The notes under the pieces: model-generated | What the model saw: only the letters and a program-made list of their open reading frames with translations | The model's database searches: none | What the model was told of the DNA's origin: nothing | Shown: piece by piece, positions 10,012 through 20,463 of the stretch | Position numbering within the stretch: the stretch's first letter is position 1 | Layout: each line of letters starts with the position of its first letter | Source of the DNA: Tigriopus japonicus | Taxonomy: Eukaryota > Arthropoda > Copepoda > Harpacticoida > Harpacticidae | DNA length: 64,000 nucleotides | Assembly: GCA_010645155.1 (NCBI GenBank) | Contig: JAAGOF010000291.1 | Coordinates: 162,384-226,383, forward strand | Direction: 5' to 3' | Position numbers and translations under genes: made by a program

Positions 10012-13000
10012 GTGAGTTACTGAGTGAGTGACGGCGCCGTCGCCACCGTTTCTTTTTTCTCTCATTCGAGGTTGCCGCGTTTCAAAGCTATGGGATTGCG
10101 TTCATCAGCTCTCTTCTGCCCGCCGCCGCCACTGCCGCCACTGCCCGCATCTCCCTCAGCGGCACTCTCCTCTCTATCTCCTGAGCACCAGTCAGTCAGT
10201 CAGCCGTGCCTCTTCATCATCGGATTCATCACATTACCGTGTGGCTAAGCAAAGTTCAAATTCTTCTTCATTAGTCTCCGTTCTCATCCGAGGTTTCATT
10301 TCGGCTTCCGTCCGACGGGTAAGTTATCAATGAAAAACAGACGGAATCGGCATCCAAACAAGAAGCATCCGTTCCAAAATGGCCGCCGCCGAAGAGCTAC
10401 GCGCAGGATCCGTCGATTCCATCGCTAATGAACGCCGCGTTTCACTTTTGATTTTAGTCGTTTGACGAGGCCATGTCCGCGGAAGAAGAGGATAATCTCT
10501 CGGATGCTTCCTTGATTGAGGAAGACGACGATGGAGCTGAGCATGAGAGAGGTTCCGGCGACGGACCCGAAGGTCCTATTATCGATCAAGTGATCGATGA
10601 CGATGAGGCGGCCATGGACGTGCCCGGTCCCGAATCCGAACCCACGCCCAAGTCGCAACGACCCGTCCCGCCTCTATTACGCGCCTCGATCGATGAGGAG
10701 AATGCTAGTTCCGCCTCCTCGACTATCGAATTACCCGGTGATCCTATCACGGCCTCGGCCCCCGACACGGAAACGCCCTCTTCGGCCAACGACGAAGAAC
10801 CGCTGGAGATTGACGAAACCGTCGATGATTTAGAGATCGACGAAGGCGTAGAAGACGATGAAGACCCGGTTCAGATGGGGGTAGATCCGGAACAACCGGA
10901 ATTCTCGGGATTTTTGCCAGCGGCCGTGACGCAAGCTTCCCAACGGCAAGTGGAGTTTCGCGAATTCTTGCGTCGCGAGTTTCCCAAGCCTTCGAAAAGG
11001 TCGATTGAGGCCACCGAGATCACGGATATGACCTTACCACCCCCACTCCCACCGCCAGTGCCGTCCTCTGCGCCCTTACTCCTGCCTCCGCCACCGAAAT
11101 TGATCAAGAAACCCGCTCATTTGACGGCCGGTCATACTCCGGGTCGCGTTTGGAAACCCTCGCCCGGATTGTTTAAGCCCCTGGAGTTGGGATGGAAACG
11201 CGAAGTGATATATCAACAACGACCCGATGGCTCCTATGATGTGAATCGCGATCCCGAGATCATTTACCACGCCCCTTTTCAACCCGGGGTCGAGCCCGTG
11301 GCATTTCGTCAATTCAGCGACATGGCAACCTACCGTAAGTTGGGTTTACAGTCCGCCGGTGTGCTAAATAGTCTCTTGAAGTATTCTCTTTTTCCCTTCA
11401 GTGCAAGGTCATCCGCATTTGAACTACCAGAACTTCTCGTTTCGTCAAGAGCCCATTCAAGCGCCCATCAATCAAGAGATTGTTCGTGGCCAAAATGAAC
11501 CGGCTACCATCCACCCGGGTCTGAAATTCATTCCACCCAGTTTGAATCGGAGTCAACCGGAAGCGCCTCCGCCCACCTCGTCACCGCTCCACAACTTTCC
11601 CGCCGGATTGTTACCCCCTTCAACGACTCTCAAACGAAAATCCTCATCCAACCCAGCCTCAGTGGCATCGACATTGTCGGGAAGCCCGTCCATGACCATC
11701 ACCCCGATTTCCGGGGGATTAGCTCGACCCGGAAGTTTTCATATTCCCTCGTCGTGGTCGTCGGGTTCGGTGGCGCCGTTTCAGAAGAAGATCCTCCGAC
11801 CCAAACACACCAGTATGGTCACGTGCAACATTCACTGTCCCGGAGTGACGGAGCGTGTTCCATCGCTCTCGTGTGTGTCATGTCACAGCATGTTTCATCC
11901 TCCGTGTGTGGGCTTGCTCGAAGGCTTGGACTACGAAACCACGTGTGACTTTTATTGCCTCTCTTGCCAGCCGCCACCTGGCAAAGAGAATTCGGTGCCA
12001 CCCAGTTCATGGCCAAGAACGACGATGTCCCCTTCTAGCAACAGTCAGACCATACGTAGACCTCAAGTTGCTGAAAACACGAGGGTAGAACGACCTCTTC
12101 CTCAATTGGTTCCACTAAACAAACCGTCCCCTTTGCCAAGTGTGAACGGAGCCATGGATCCCAATAAGAACGAGGTCAAACCTCTAAGGCCTTTGGAAGC
12201 TCAATCGATCATCAATATTGCCGGTATCAAGTATTTGGCCGTACCTCACCCGAATAAGACACGCGTAGCGGCCGCCAAACAGAAACGAGCTGTTCTAGTT
12301 CAAAATCAGATGACCAAATTAGGTGCCACGGACAAATCCTGTCTTCCAAATGAGTTACTCCCGATTTTGTTGAAACCCACCAAGGATGCGCCGAAATCAA
12401 TGCCAATTTTCGAGGTGGAGGAGACCTCGGAGGGTAAGCTCTTGTTGTTACCTACCACTGGACCACTCAATCCCGGAGAGAATCCGTTTAAACATAATCC
12501 GATCTCCAAGGTAACTAACAAGAATCAATTTGAACCATGCTCTTCCTAACCCAACCTCGCATTTAAGGAATCCTCAGGAGCCGTGAACCAACAACCACGG
12601 GGAGCCGATCAAGTATTCTCAAAAGACGTGAGTGCCATGTATTTCAGCATGGTCAATGTATTCAAGTATCTGAGCACGGCCGAGCGTCTGAACGCGTCGA
12701 AAGTTTGCAAACTATGGAGCGAGTTACTGAAGCAAAAATCCCTCTGGCAAACAGTCTCTCTCAAGGTAAGTCTCCTCTTTATTTTAAGTAGCGAATATAA
12801 TCGGAGAAAAGTATCATTTTGGCTGAAGCACTTTTGTAGATCTATTAGTGGAAAATCTTAGCACATGGCAACTGAATGAACTTTTGCAACTGATCATTTC
12901 AGGGAATCTACGTTACAAATTGGTCAACCTTTACGGACTTCTTATTTCGAGTCCAACCCGAGCGCCTTGATTTCCGCCGAATGGTGGTCCCTAGTACTGA

Positions 13001-13973
13001 AGAGACTCAAATATGGCAGAATGTCTTGGACATGATACCTGGACTTCGTTCCGTGACCAGCATCGAGTTCCTACGTATTCCCAATCAGACGTTATGCCAA
13101 ATAACATCGGCTTGCCCGAATGTTAAATCCGTGGTGGCCTCAAATATCTTTCCCAGTGACCTGGATCTTACCAACATCAATCCCAAGAGTCGGATTCGGG
13201 AACTGAAACTTCGATCGAGTGCGGGCAAACTGACTTTTCCCACGGGATATGAGCATTTCTCCAAATTTGGATCTGACCTGAATGTGCTGTCGTTATTGAA
13301 TACTAGTATCACCCCCGAAGACGCCCTTCACATCGCCAGTTTAACGAACTTGACTCACTTGGAGTTGGGGGATTGCACCAAGTTTGGAGACTCGCCCTCG
13401 GCTTTGTTCCAATCTTTGGGTGCCTTAAAGTTTTTAAGGAGTCTTCGATTGGAAAAGAGTGTGTTGGGAATCCATTTGGGCGAATTAAGATGGAATACCA
13501 ACCTAGAAAATCTTGAACTTATTGATGTACAACTCAAAGAAGGATTCGGCGATGGACTGGTACGTTTGCAGACATTGAAGAAGCTCCTTCTGATTCCTAT
13601 TTACAAAGATGAGGTGAGATCGAATCTAGGGTAAAGAACCTATTTTATCGAAATATGCACCAAAAGAATGTTCATCTCTTTCTCACAGGTTGCCTCGATC
13701 AACTCTGAGATCTTGGATTCGGCCCTGTCCATGTCACAATTGACCCACTTCTACCTTGGTCTCACAACCGAGTGGCTCAATTCCATGAAGACCCTCATGG
13801 ATAGCAGCTCACAGAAAGACAGCTTCCCTATTCTGGTGAAAGGTGTGTGCGAAATGTACTCATTGTCCAAACTGTTCAAGGCGTTGCAAACCGCCCTCCC
13901 CAATTCGACGGTCAAAGTACTCAAGATGAAGCAGCAGTCTACCACCAAGCAATTTATTGATGGTTTCAAATGA
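9973..13973 (+). CDS. Chromatin-type protein with MBD/TAM-like, PHD, F-box and LRR regions
   Basis: Exons that join in frame: 9,973-10,011 (first exon, less certain), 10,458-11,334, 11,402-12,510, 12,568-12,765, 12,903-13,613, 13,689-13,973, giving about 1,072 residues. If the first exon is wrong, translation starts at 10,473 and gives 1,054. In order: an acidic, disordered N-terminus; a proline-rich stretch; an MBD/TAM-like domain (about 250-330, LGWKREV then YHAP.QPG and FSFRQEP); a PHD finger (447-494, with CVSCHSMFHPPC and CLSC); a linker; an F-box (about 700-740, YLSTAERLNASKVCKLW); and leucine-rich repeats to the end. F-box proteins usually bind SKP1 and present substrates to a cullin-1 ubiquitin ligase. 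With MBD and PHD modules the target is probably on chromatin. The plan recalls KDM2/FBXL19 but has an MBD-like domain where those have CXXC. I do not recognise the orthologue; the MBD/TAM insect protein Six-banded would be a comparison to try. Confidence 0.85.
10458..11334 (+). CDS. F-box gene exon: acidic N-terminus and MBD/TAM-like domain
   Basis: The exon runs from an ATTTTAG acceptor to the donor TACC|GTAAGT. The next exon completes the split codon after one base. It encodes a very acidic region, then a proline run, then the first part of the MBD-like domain. Confidence 0.85.
11402..12510 (+). CDS. F-box gene exon: end of MBD-like domain and PHD finger
   Basis: Acceptor CCCTTCAG|TG and donor CCAAG|GTAACT bound the exon. 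It encodes FSFRQEP, a serine/proline-rich linker, the PHD finger with a C-x2-C-x4-H-x2-C core, and a basic stretch. Confidence 0.88.
12568..12765 (+). CDS. F-box gene exon: F-box
   Basis: A 66-codon phase-0 exon between ATTTAAG|GAA and TCAAG|GTAAGT. It encodes the F-box helices, including a C-terminal LWSELLKQKSLWQTVSLK. Confidence 0.85.
12903..13613 (+). CDS. F-box gene exon: leucine-rich repeats
   Basis: A 237-codon phase-0 exon between ATTTCAG|GGA and GATGAG|GTGAGA. It shows repeated L..L.L segments such as LTHLELGDC and LRSLRLEKS, typical of LRR regions that follow an F-box. Confidence 0.85.
13689..13973 (+). CDS. F-box gene last exon
   Basis: The exon starts after TCTCACAG and ends with TGA. 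It encodes the last leucine-rich segments and ends QFIDGFK. No clear AATAAA follows nearby; variants such as AATATA are present at about 13,988. Confidence 0.82.
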   Translation, partial: VASINSEILDSALSMSQLTHFYLGLTTEWLNSMKTLMDSSSQKDSFPILVKGVCEMYSLSKLFKALQTALPNSTVKVLKMKQQSTTKQFIDGFK

Positions 13974-15100
13974 GCAAATTGTCCGAATATAATATATCAA
14001 ACTCCCATATGACAACGTCATGTTTTATTGGATGAAAAAGAGAAAGAAAAGCCCTAGTGGAGAGCGATCTTGGAGGTGAAAGAAAAGAGGAAAAAAGAGG
14101 GGTGCAAATGATCACGAACACGATGTTGGGAGCTGCGTTCAAGGATCGTGCATTCACCCCTGGCTCCATTCACGTGAACCAATGAATAAGTGGATCATTA
14201 TCGATGGAGGAAAAAAAGAGAGAAGAGAATGAATGGTTGAACATCAAACGACCAATCCTGTTATGGTTGGCCAATACCCTCTAGAGACGTTCGCAAACAA
14301 GGCCCATAGGGACTAGGAACGAATTTCCTTACGTCTTGAAGCATTCATTACACACTTGTTAAGGACAAGCTAGACATGGTTAGGAGGCTTGGGTTGCAAT
14401 TAGTGAGTCTCAAAACCTAAATTGACAAATTTCTGACCTAAACGAATTGAACTTGGAAAGCATCATGACACTAACAAATAATTACCACCCAACAATAAGA
14501 TAAGTTTAGAGACTCTTCATTTCTTGTAGACATTTTTTGCGTTTTTATAAATCCACTACATTAGATCATATGCCTTTATATAATAAAAGAAACATCCTAG
14601 AAAAAGTGAACTTTTTAACTGAAAACGAATCTTATGTGGGGGATAACATAGGGTTGAGCAGGATTAAATCATAATATCAAAACATGTATTAATAAATGGA
14701 ATATTATAAAACTATTCCATTTGACCCTGTTGAGATATTTCACCATTTCTATTTCTCATTTATGAGGGCCTTGTTCGTTGGCAAAAAATGAGCAAATATT
14801 ATTGAAGTCTCTTAGACTTTCACCTAACAATTCATAATTTTTTTTGCTTTTCTCTGAGGGTATTTGGACCGTGGAAAATTCTTTCTTCAATGCCGTCAGA
14901 GACTTTTTTTCTGTTTCTAATTCGGTCACCCTACCGACATCATCAATTCATCATCACCCTGGATAGATAGAGGTCAGCATCATCACAGTAAGCAGCTGAC
15001 GTTCACTAACTTTTCAGAAGATTTTTGGGTTGGTCCAGCGTTCCCATCTGCGTCACTTGTTTGCTAAAATCCGGATTCAAATTTTTCCGGATGACTCGAC
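13974..15100. other. Intergenic DNA before CRIPT
   Basis: No coding region is supported. A purine-rich stretch (14,035-14,105) follows the F-box gene. AT content is high from 14,500 to 14,870. At 15,011-15,017 the sequence TTTTCAG precedes the CRIPT leader and could be a splice acceptor, either for a 5' untranslated exon or for a trans-spliced leader. Confidence 0.4.
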
Positions 15101-15496
15101 ATGGTTTGTGAGAAGTGCGAGAAGAAAGGCAAGCTCTCCAAGGTTCGTTTCGAGACAGTTGTTATCATTCACATGCTAGTTTTAAGTAAGTGTCGTCATG
15201 GAAGAGTACAAATTCCCAACATTTGATTGTTCCAGGTTGTAACTCCGGATCCGTGGAAGAGTGGTGCTTATAAGCACGCGGGAGGCAAAACCCTCAATGA
15301 AAACAAGCTGCTCACGGCCAAGAAGAAACGCTTTAATCCCACTTCCGTGGATTTCCCCAAGTGCAAGATTTGCAAGAGTAGAGTCCATCAATTTGGAGCC
15401 CATTATTGTCAAGAGTGCGCTTACAAAAAGGCCATTTGCGCCTTGTGCGGTGTCAAACTCATGAAAACCAAAGACTATAAGCAGAGTTCATCCTAA
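15101..15496 (+). CDS. CRIPT: Cysteine-rich PDZ-binding protein
   Basis: Two exons (15,101-15,142 and 15,236-15,496, phase 0, donor AAG|GTTCGT, acceptor TTCCAG|GTT) encode 100 residues, against 101 in human. The start MVCEKCEKK, the middle KLNENK-like TLNENKLLTAKKKRF, and the cysteine pairs in CKICKS, CQECAYKK and CALCG match the family closely. CRIPT binds the third PDZ domain of PSD-95-type proteins at synapses and is also a component of the minor spliceosome. The protein ends DYKQSSS; human ends in NYKQTSV, so the C-terminal valine that forms the PDZ ligand in vertebrates is missing here. A polyadenylation signal AATAAA overlaps the stop codon (15,496-15,501), and SLU7 starts 83 bases later on the same strand. 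Confidence 0.97.
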
Positions 15497-15501
15497 ATAA
15501 A
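15496..15501 (+). terminator. CRIPT polyadenylation signal overlapping the stop codon
   Basis: AATAAA begins on the last base of the CRIPT stop codon TAA. If used, the 3' untranslated region is only some 20-30 bases and ends inside the 83-base gap before SLU7. Confidence 0.6.
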
Positions 15502-15579
15502 AAAGGTACTCCTGTATTTACCTCCACTCTGGAGTCAGCTGTTGCCCTTGTCAAGAAAAAGTAAAACGCTATAAACGCC

Positions 15580-17388
15580 ATGGCTTCTGTTTCAAAGACG
15601 GCCGTGTCCAGGATTGTGGCCACAGCCAAGGAAGATGATGCTAATCCCGCCGAACAGAAGCGATCCAGAGAGGAGTACAAGAAGCAAAAGGCCTTGGAAG
15701 AGGCCCGAAAGTTGGGCACAGCGGCTGCTGCTGTCGATGAAGAAGGCAAAGACATCAATCCTCACATTCCTCAGTACATTTCCGACGCGCCTTGGTATTT
15801 AGATCCAACCGGACCCACCTTGAAACATCAACGGGTGCAAGAAGAAAAGGTTAAAACTTTCGCTTCCATTCATGAGCAGACTCAAAAAGGGATCAATTGG
15901 AGCCAAGGAGTGACTACAAAATTTCGAAAAGGAGCCTGTGAGAACTGTGGAGCCATAACCCACAAAAAACGCGATTGTCTTGAACGACCTCGAAAGGTGG
16001 GCGCCAAGTTTACCGGTGCCAATTTTGCACCTGATGAATTTTTACCCGGCAACTTGCAACTCGGATTTGATGGCAAACGAGATCGTTGGCATGGATATGA
16101 TAGTGCTGCCTATGGCGAAGTGGTGGAGGAGTTCACGAAGGTGGAAGAAGTGAAGAAAGAGTTGAAGAAAGACAAACTCACAGAAGGTTTAGGCAATCCC
16201 GAAGAAGATGACGGTGCTCCGAGTAGTGACGAAGATGAGGACAAGTACGTGGACAAGATGGACATGCCTGGCACTAAAGTGGACGCCGCTGAGAGATACA
16301 CCGTGAGAAACCTGCGAATTCGTGAAGATACGGCCAAATATTTGCGAAATCTCGACCCCAATTCGGCCCATTACGATCCCAAAACACGCTCGATGCGGAA
16401 AAACCCGTACGAAACCACGGGCAAATCAGAAACCGAAGTAGCTTACGCGGGTGATAACTTTGTTCGTATCTCCGGAGACACGGTGGAACACGCCAAGTCT
16501 CAAATGTTCGCGTGGGAGGCTGGAGCCAAAGGTTTGGACGTGCATGCCCTAGCCGAGCCCACTAAACTTGAAGCACTCAAGAAGGAATACACGACTAAGA
16601 AGGACACGTTCAAGGAAACTGCTAAAAACAGTATTTTAGACAAATACGGAGGCCACGAACACTTAGAAGCTCCACCTCGAGAGCTGATCTTCTCACAAAC
16701 CGAGGACTACGTTGAATACAGTCGACATGGAACTGTTCTCAAGGGAGATGAAACTAAAGTAGTGCGATCTCGCTATGAAGAGGACGTCTATCCGAATAAC
16801 CACACTTCTGTTTGGGGATCGTTTTGGAATGAGGGCAAATGGGGATACAACTGTTGTCACTCTTTGGTTCGTAACTCGTATTGTACGGGTGCGGCTGGAA
16901 GAGAGGCTAATGCGGCCACTAATTCCCTCTCAATCACTGCCGAAAGTTACGCCGAAAAAAAGGCTCAGGAGGAAAAGTCACGGGTAAACAAATCATCCGC
17001 AGAATCTGATGAAAAATCTGATGACGAAGAAAAAGAGCGCTCAAGAAAGAAGCGAGAAAAAAAGAAGAGACAGAAGGATAAAAAGCGCAAGAGTAAGAAG
17101 GGAAAGAAGAAGCGATCCAAGTCGTCATCCTCTTCATCGTCGTCCAATGAATCCGATGAAGACTTTGAAACAAAGGTGGCCAAGGCGGCGAAAAAGCAGG
17201 CCGAGGAAGCCAAAAAAGCGGAAGAAATTCTCAAAACGGACGAAAGGAAGAGGAAATACAATTCCATGGGAGGCATCGATAGCGACAAACCTTTGACAGA
17301 AGCCGAAATGGAGGCTTATTACAGGAAAAGGCAACGTCCTGAGGATCCCATGGCCAATTTATCGAAGGATGATTTACTGGATCTATGA
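15580..17388 (+). CDS. SLU7: Pre-mRNA-splicing factor SLU7
   Basis: A single exon encodes 602 residues, close to the human length (586). The family's hallmarks are present: [19 protein letters not shown] near the N-terminus, a zinc knuckle [14 protein letters not shown] (C120, C123, H128, C133), the [17 protein letters not shown] block, and [20 protein letters not shown]7 acts in the second catalytic step of splicing, where it helps select the 3' splice site, and it works in the nucleus. A lysine/arginine-rich stretch with a run of serines (about 480-530) is a likely nuclear-localisation and phosphorylation region. The C-terminus contains DPMANL, matching the vertebrate DPMASFL end. It starts 83 bases after the CRIPT stop. 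Confidence 0.97.
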   Translation: MASVSKTAVSRIVATAKEDDANPAEQKRSREEYKKQKALEEARKLGTAAAAVDEEGKDINPHIPQYISDAPWYLDPTGPTLKHQRVQEEKVKTFASIHEQTQKGINWSQGVTTKFRKGACENCGAITHKKRDCLERPRKVGAKFTGANFAPDEFLPGNLQLGFDGKRDRWHGYDSAAYGEVVEEFTKVEEVKKELKKDKLTEGLGNPEEDDGAPSSDEDEDKYVDKMDMPGTKVDAAERYTVRNLRIREDTAKYLRNLDPNSAHYDPKTRSMRKNPYETTGKSETEVAYAGDNFVRISGDTVEHAKSQMFAWEAGAKGLDVHALAEPTKLEALKKEYTTKKDTFKETAKNSILDKYGGHEHLEAPPRELIFSQTEDYVEYSRHGTVLKGDETKVVRSRYEEDVYPNNHTSVWGSFWNEGKWGYNCCHSLVRNSYCTGAAGREANAATNSLSITAESYAEKKAQEEKSRVNKSSAESDEKSDDEEKERSRKKREKKKRQKDKKRKSKKGKKKRSKSSSSSSSSNESDEDFETKVAKAAKKQAEEAKKAEEILKTDERKRKYNSMGGIDSDKPLTEAEMEAYYRKRQRPEDPMANLSKDDLLDL

Positions 17389-17773
17389 GGTGCTCATTTT
17401 GTAACTATTTCATGTTTGTGTTGTCGAGTAAAATACATGATAGGTACTCTAAGTAAAGGAGGTACTTCCCCCAAAAATATAGACTGGACCCATCCTCAGC
17501 TAGCTAGACTGTGCCAAAAATAAGGTCTTTTCAAGAACACCAATAGTTGTAACTCTTCCGATCGGCGGCCAGAATGGAAAGGGGGCGAGCAAAAATCCAG
17601 TGTTCCGTTTCGGAAGCACTCATACAATCAATCATGCCCATCAATGTGGCAACAGACGCTCTCCATCTTTTCACTTCTATCACTTTAACAGTAAGAGAGA
17701 GAAAGACGAACGAACAGCCGAATAATGGGTGTACCAAACATGTTTCCAAGGGCTTTCATCCATGATTTACAGT
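17389..17773. other. Convergent intergenic space
   Basis: This is the shared 3' flank of SLU7 (plus) and the small minus-strand gene that ends at 17,774. No canonical AATAAA was seen for SLU7; AGTAAA at about 17,429 is a possible variant. No other feature is visible. Confidence 0.4.
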
Positions 17774-18240
17774 TTAAAAATCTTTCTCAGAGGGTGGAGG
17801 GGCAGATGAGGTCACCTCTTCAGTTCTCTTTGTTCCCGAAGAAGTTGGGGCCGACGAAGTGTTCATGAAGCCTTGAGGGCTCATTTTGAAGCTCTCACAA
17901 ACATGAGCCAATCGGGCGGTATATCTGCCTTTCAATGACTCTAACCCTTTCTCATAGCTCTTAAGATGGTCGAGCTTGTCATGGAGCTGTTCAAGAATTT
18001 GCTCATCGAGCACTGAAAAAGGCAAATGAAATTCAATGTCATTTCGAAGATGGTATCTTTCTCATCTTCGTTCCAAGTTGGCCGAACTTCTCAAAGAACG
18101 GCATTTTGGCGCCAATTTGTGGACTACTACTTACTTTCGAATCCAGCCACAAATTGGCGCGATTGATCCAAGCCTTGCTGAATCTTTTGGCATTGTACCG
18201 AAAAGGCCACGTCGGCTTCAGTCTTCGATTCGGGGGTCAT
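17774..18240 (-). CDS. Small two-exon gene, 114 residues, unknown function
   Basis: Exon 1 is 18,240-18,135 and exon 2 is 18,012-17,774. Donor GAAA|GTAAGT and acceptor CTTTTTCAG|TG join a split ATG codon, giving an uninterrupted 114-residue frame. Residues about 15-85 are charged and heptad-like (DEQILEQLHDKLDHLKSYE), which suggests helical coiled coil; the last 30 residues are serine, threonine and proline rich. There is no signal peptide or membrane segment. I do not recognise the family; small coiled-coil subunits of adaptor complexes such as BLOC-1/BORC have this general look, but that is only resemblance. The gene converges on SLU7. Its splice donor lies in the loop of a perfect hairpin. 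Confidence 0.65.
18109..18160. repeat. Perfect 14-bp inverted repeat around a splice donor
   Basis: GCGCCAATTTGTGG at 18,109-18,122 is the exact inverse of CCACAAATTGGCGC at 18,147-18,160. The 24-base loop (18,123-18,146) contains the donor GTAAGT (18,134-18,129 on the minus strand) of the small gene. The right arm lies in exon 1 and the left arm in the intron. Confidence 0.85.
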
Positions 18241-20463
18241 TTCCGACGTTCTGGGAGGTTGGACTCGACAGAGGATTTCATTCACGACGAATCTAATACA
18301 AGGAGAAATATCCGGTTCTCTTTGAAATAACCAGGGTGGCGATTTTTAAACCAGACGGTCAACATTTAGTTTCTTTAAATTTTAGCTAAGTACATGATGA
18401 ATTTATGATTCCTGGCTTTCATTAGGAGAACAAATTGTTTATTGTTTTAATATTTCAATCTAGTTGAGAGTGATAATGGACCATTAGAGCCATTTCTTAA
18501 AGGTTTCAGGGGGTTTAACCGGTTTAACCCATTAACCACAACTGAAACTAAAATTTCTTGCATGCATGCTCCTAGCTCTCACTTTACTTCCACGCTCTAA
18601 AGAATTTCAAGGTTTTTAGTAACTATTAGGAAAATTATTAGTTTCTCAAGTTATTTTTCTATTTGGACCAGAATTTCAAAAGAGAGCTCTTTTTACAACT
18701 TAAAGTACTCATTATATTTTATGATGAGTATTTTTTGTTAATAGTATAAAATTCACCTCCATTATTCCCAAATTATTATTCATGGTAAGCTAGTCGTAAT
18801 ATTTCTAAAGCAAACGGGGATTTTTTATCCGAAAGTTTGTTGTTTTCATGAAAATGCACTCATAAAAAGTTATAGCAATTACCCTCCAACCAAGGCTCAA
18901 ACCGTCCCAAAGTGCTTTCATACCATCAAACGATAAAAAAAAATTGATACTGATCAAAATGGGCAGAAAAACAAGAGAGTGTTTTTAGACCCTTTTTCTT
19001 TCTCAGAATTATTTGGGTCATTGATTGGTCCAAATAATTTTTCTCATGGTTTTAGGTCGAAAATTATGGGCTTATCTGTTCCCTTGGAAATGTGTGGCTT
19101 CGTTTTTTAGTTGGATCGGAATTTTAGGAGATCTTATTTCTAAGTTTTTTAAGATTTCTAATTTTAGGAGGTCTTATTTCTAAATAGTGCGAAAAAAGTG
19201 TTTTTTCCTAACTAAGATCTCTACAAAATGAGAAAAAAGATAAAAAATCTTAGGGTCCAAAAGACTAAAGAGAGTTTTTAAGGTTTTTTGTAAATCCCTC
19301 TAATTCTTAAGTTTAAAACACGCAAAACCGGGTGTTTTAACAATACATCTTACGTTCGAATATCACAAAAAAGTGAAAAACATATTTAGATCCCTAAAAA
19401 CGTTTTAGTCCACAAATCGTCAAAAATAAGAAAATGCTTCTTTGTTCTCATTTGTAAAAACAAATAAAACAAATGACCAATTTGAGTCCCTCACCAACTT
19501 GTTGATGTGGATCTAGTGTTTATCTAAAAGTATTAACTCTTCTCGAGTTTGTTTTCGTTTTCTAAGCCTTAATTTGGCTTATCTACTCCCGACTTATCTT
19601 TCAATTGCAAACAAACCTTGAAGAGGAAAAGACTAGTTTTTGATATTTGTCTTAAGAAGTGGATTAGTTTGATTTGACAGAAATTCTTAGAAAAAATAAG
19701 TGATTATTCGGCAACATTTGAGCTCGAACACAATTCAAAACTTCTGAGTAAGCGTCTGACTAAAATGATGATAGTCTGGGCCAATTCATAAAGAAAAGGT
19801 TGCAATATGCACAACAAGGTGAGTATGATGAGTAATCGTGGCTCAAATATGGGATTTTGTCGTTCTTAGGAAGATGAAAGTGATAAAATAAACTATAAAT
19901 TGAAAGTGGGTTTTGGTCTTACTTTCAAAATGCATTCTATGATTCACTTGTTACATTCGTGTTGACGGTTTGAAAAAGTTCCTTATGACATTTTATCGCG
20001 GGAATAGCTAAATATTGACTCCCTTCTCAGACGCGTTATGTTTTGTTGGTTGAAGTTTAGGGCCAACACCTTTTTTTTTTAATTCGCTACCCATACGTAG
20101 GAATCTCAAATGCAATCTAATACATTTTTGGATCGAAAAAAAACATTGAAACTTTTAATCCCACCCTTGGAAAAAGTTCATTCAAAACAGGATGTTTACG
20201 TCGGAAGCGTACAAATAAAGCCATTTTCCGCTATTGTAATTTAAAAACTTCATTTGTGTAAAAGATCACGAAGAGGTGGATTATTGCAAAACCTACGCCT
20301 TGGTATGAAATCAAATTCATTAAGAGACATTCTCCCATAAAACTGGTTCTCTTCATAATCCAAGTCGGTCGAATAAATGTACGTAGTTGGAGACTAGGAG
20401 TTATGTTCCAATTTTGAGAGCGCTCTGCCCTCTAATGAGTTATGGCTCGAGAATCGGAATTGG
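18241..20463. other. AT-rich intergenic DNA
   Basis: The first 100 bases are the upstream region of the small minus-strand gene. The rest is AT-rich with many T and A runs and no open frame of note. A 40-base unit is tandemly repeated at 19,121-19,183. Confidence 0.4.
19121..19183 (+). repeat. Local tandem duplication, 40-bp period
   Basis: A 23-base word starting ATTTTAGGAG and ending TTATTTCTAA occurs at 19,121-19,143 and 19,161-19,183 with one difference. It looks like a recent local duplication. Confidence 0.6.
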
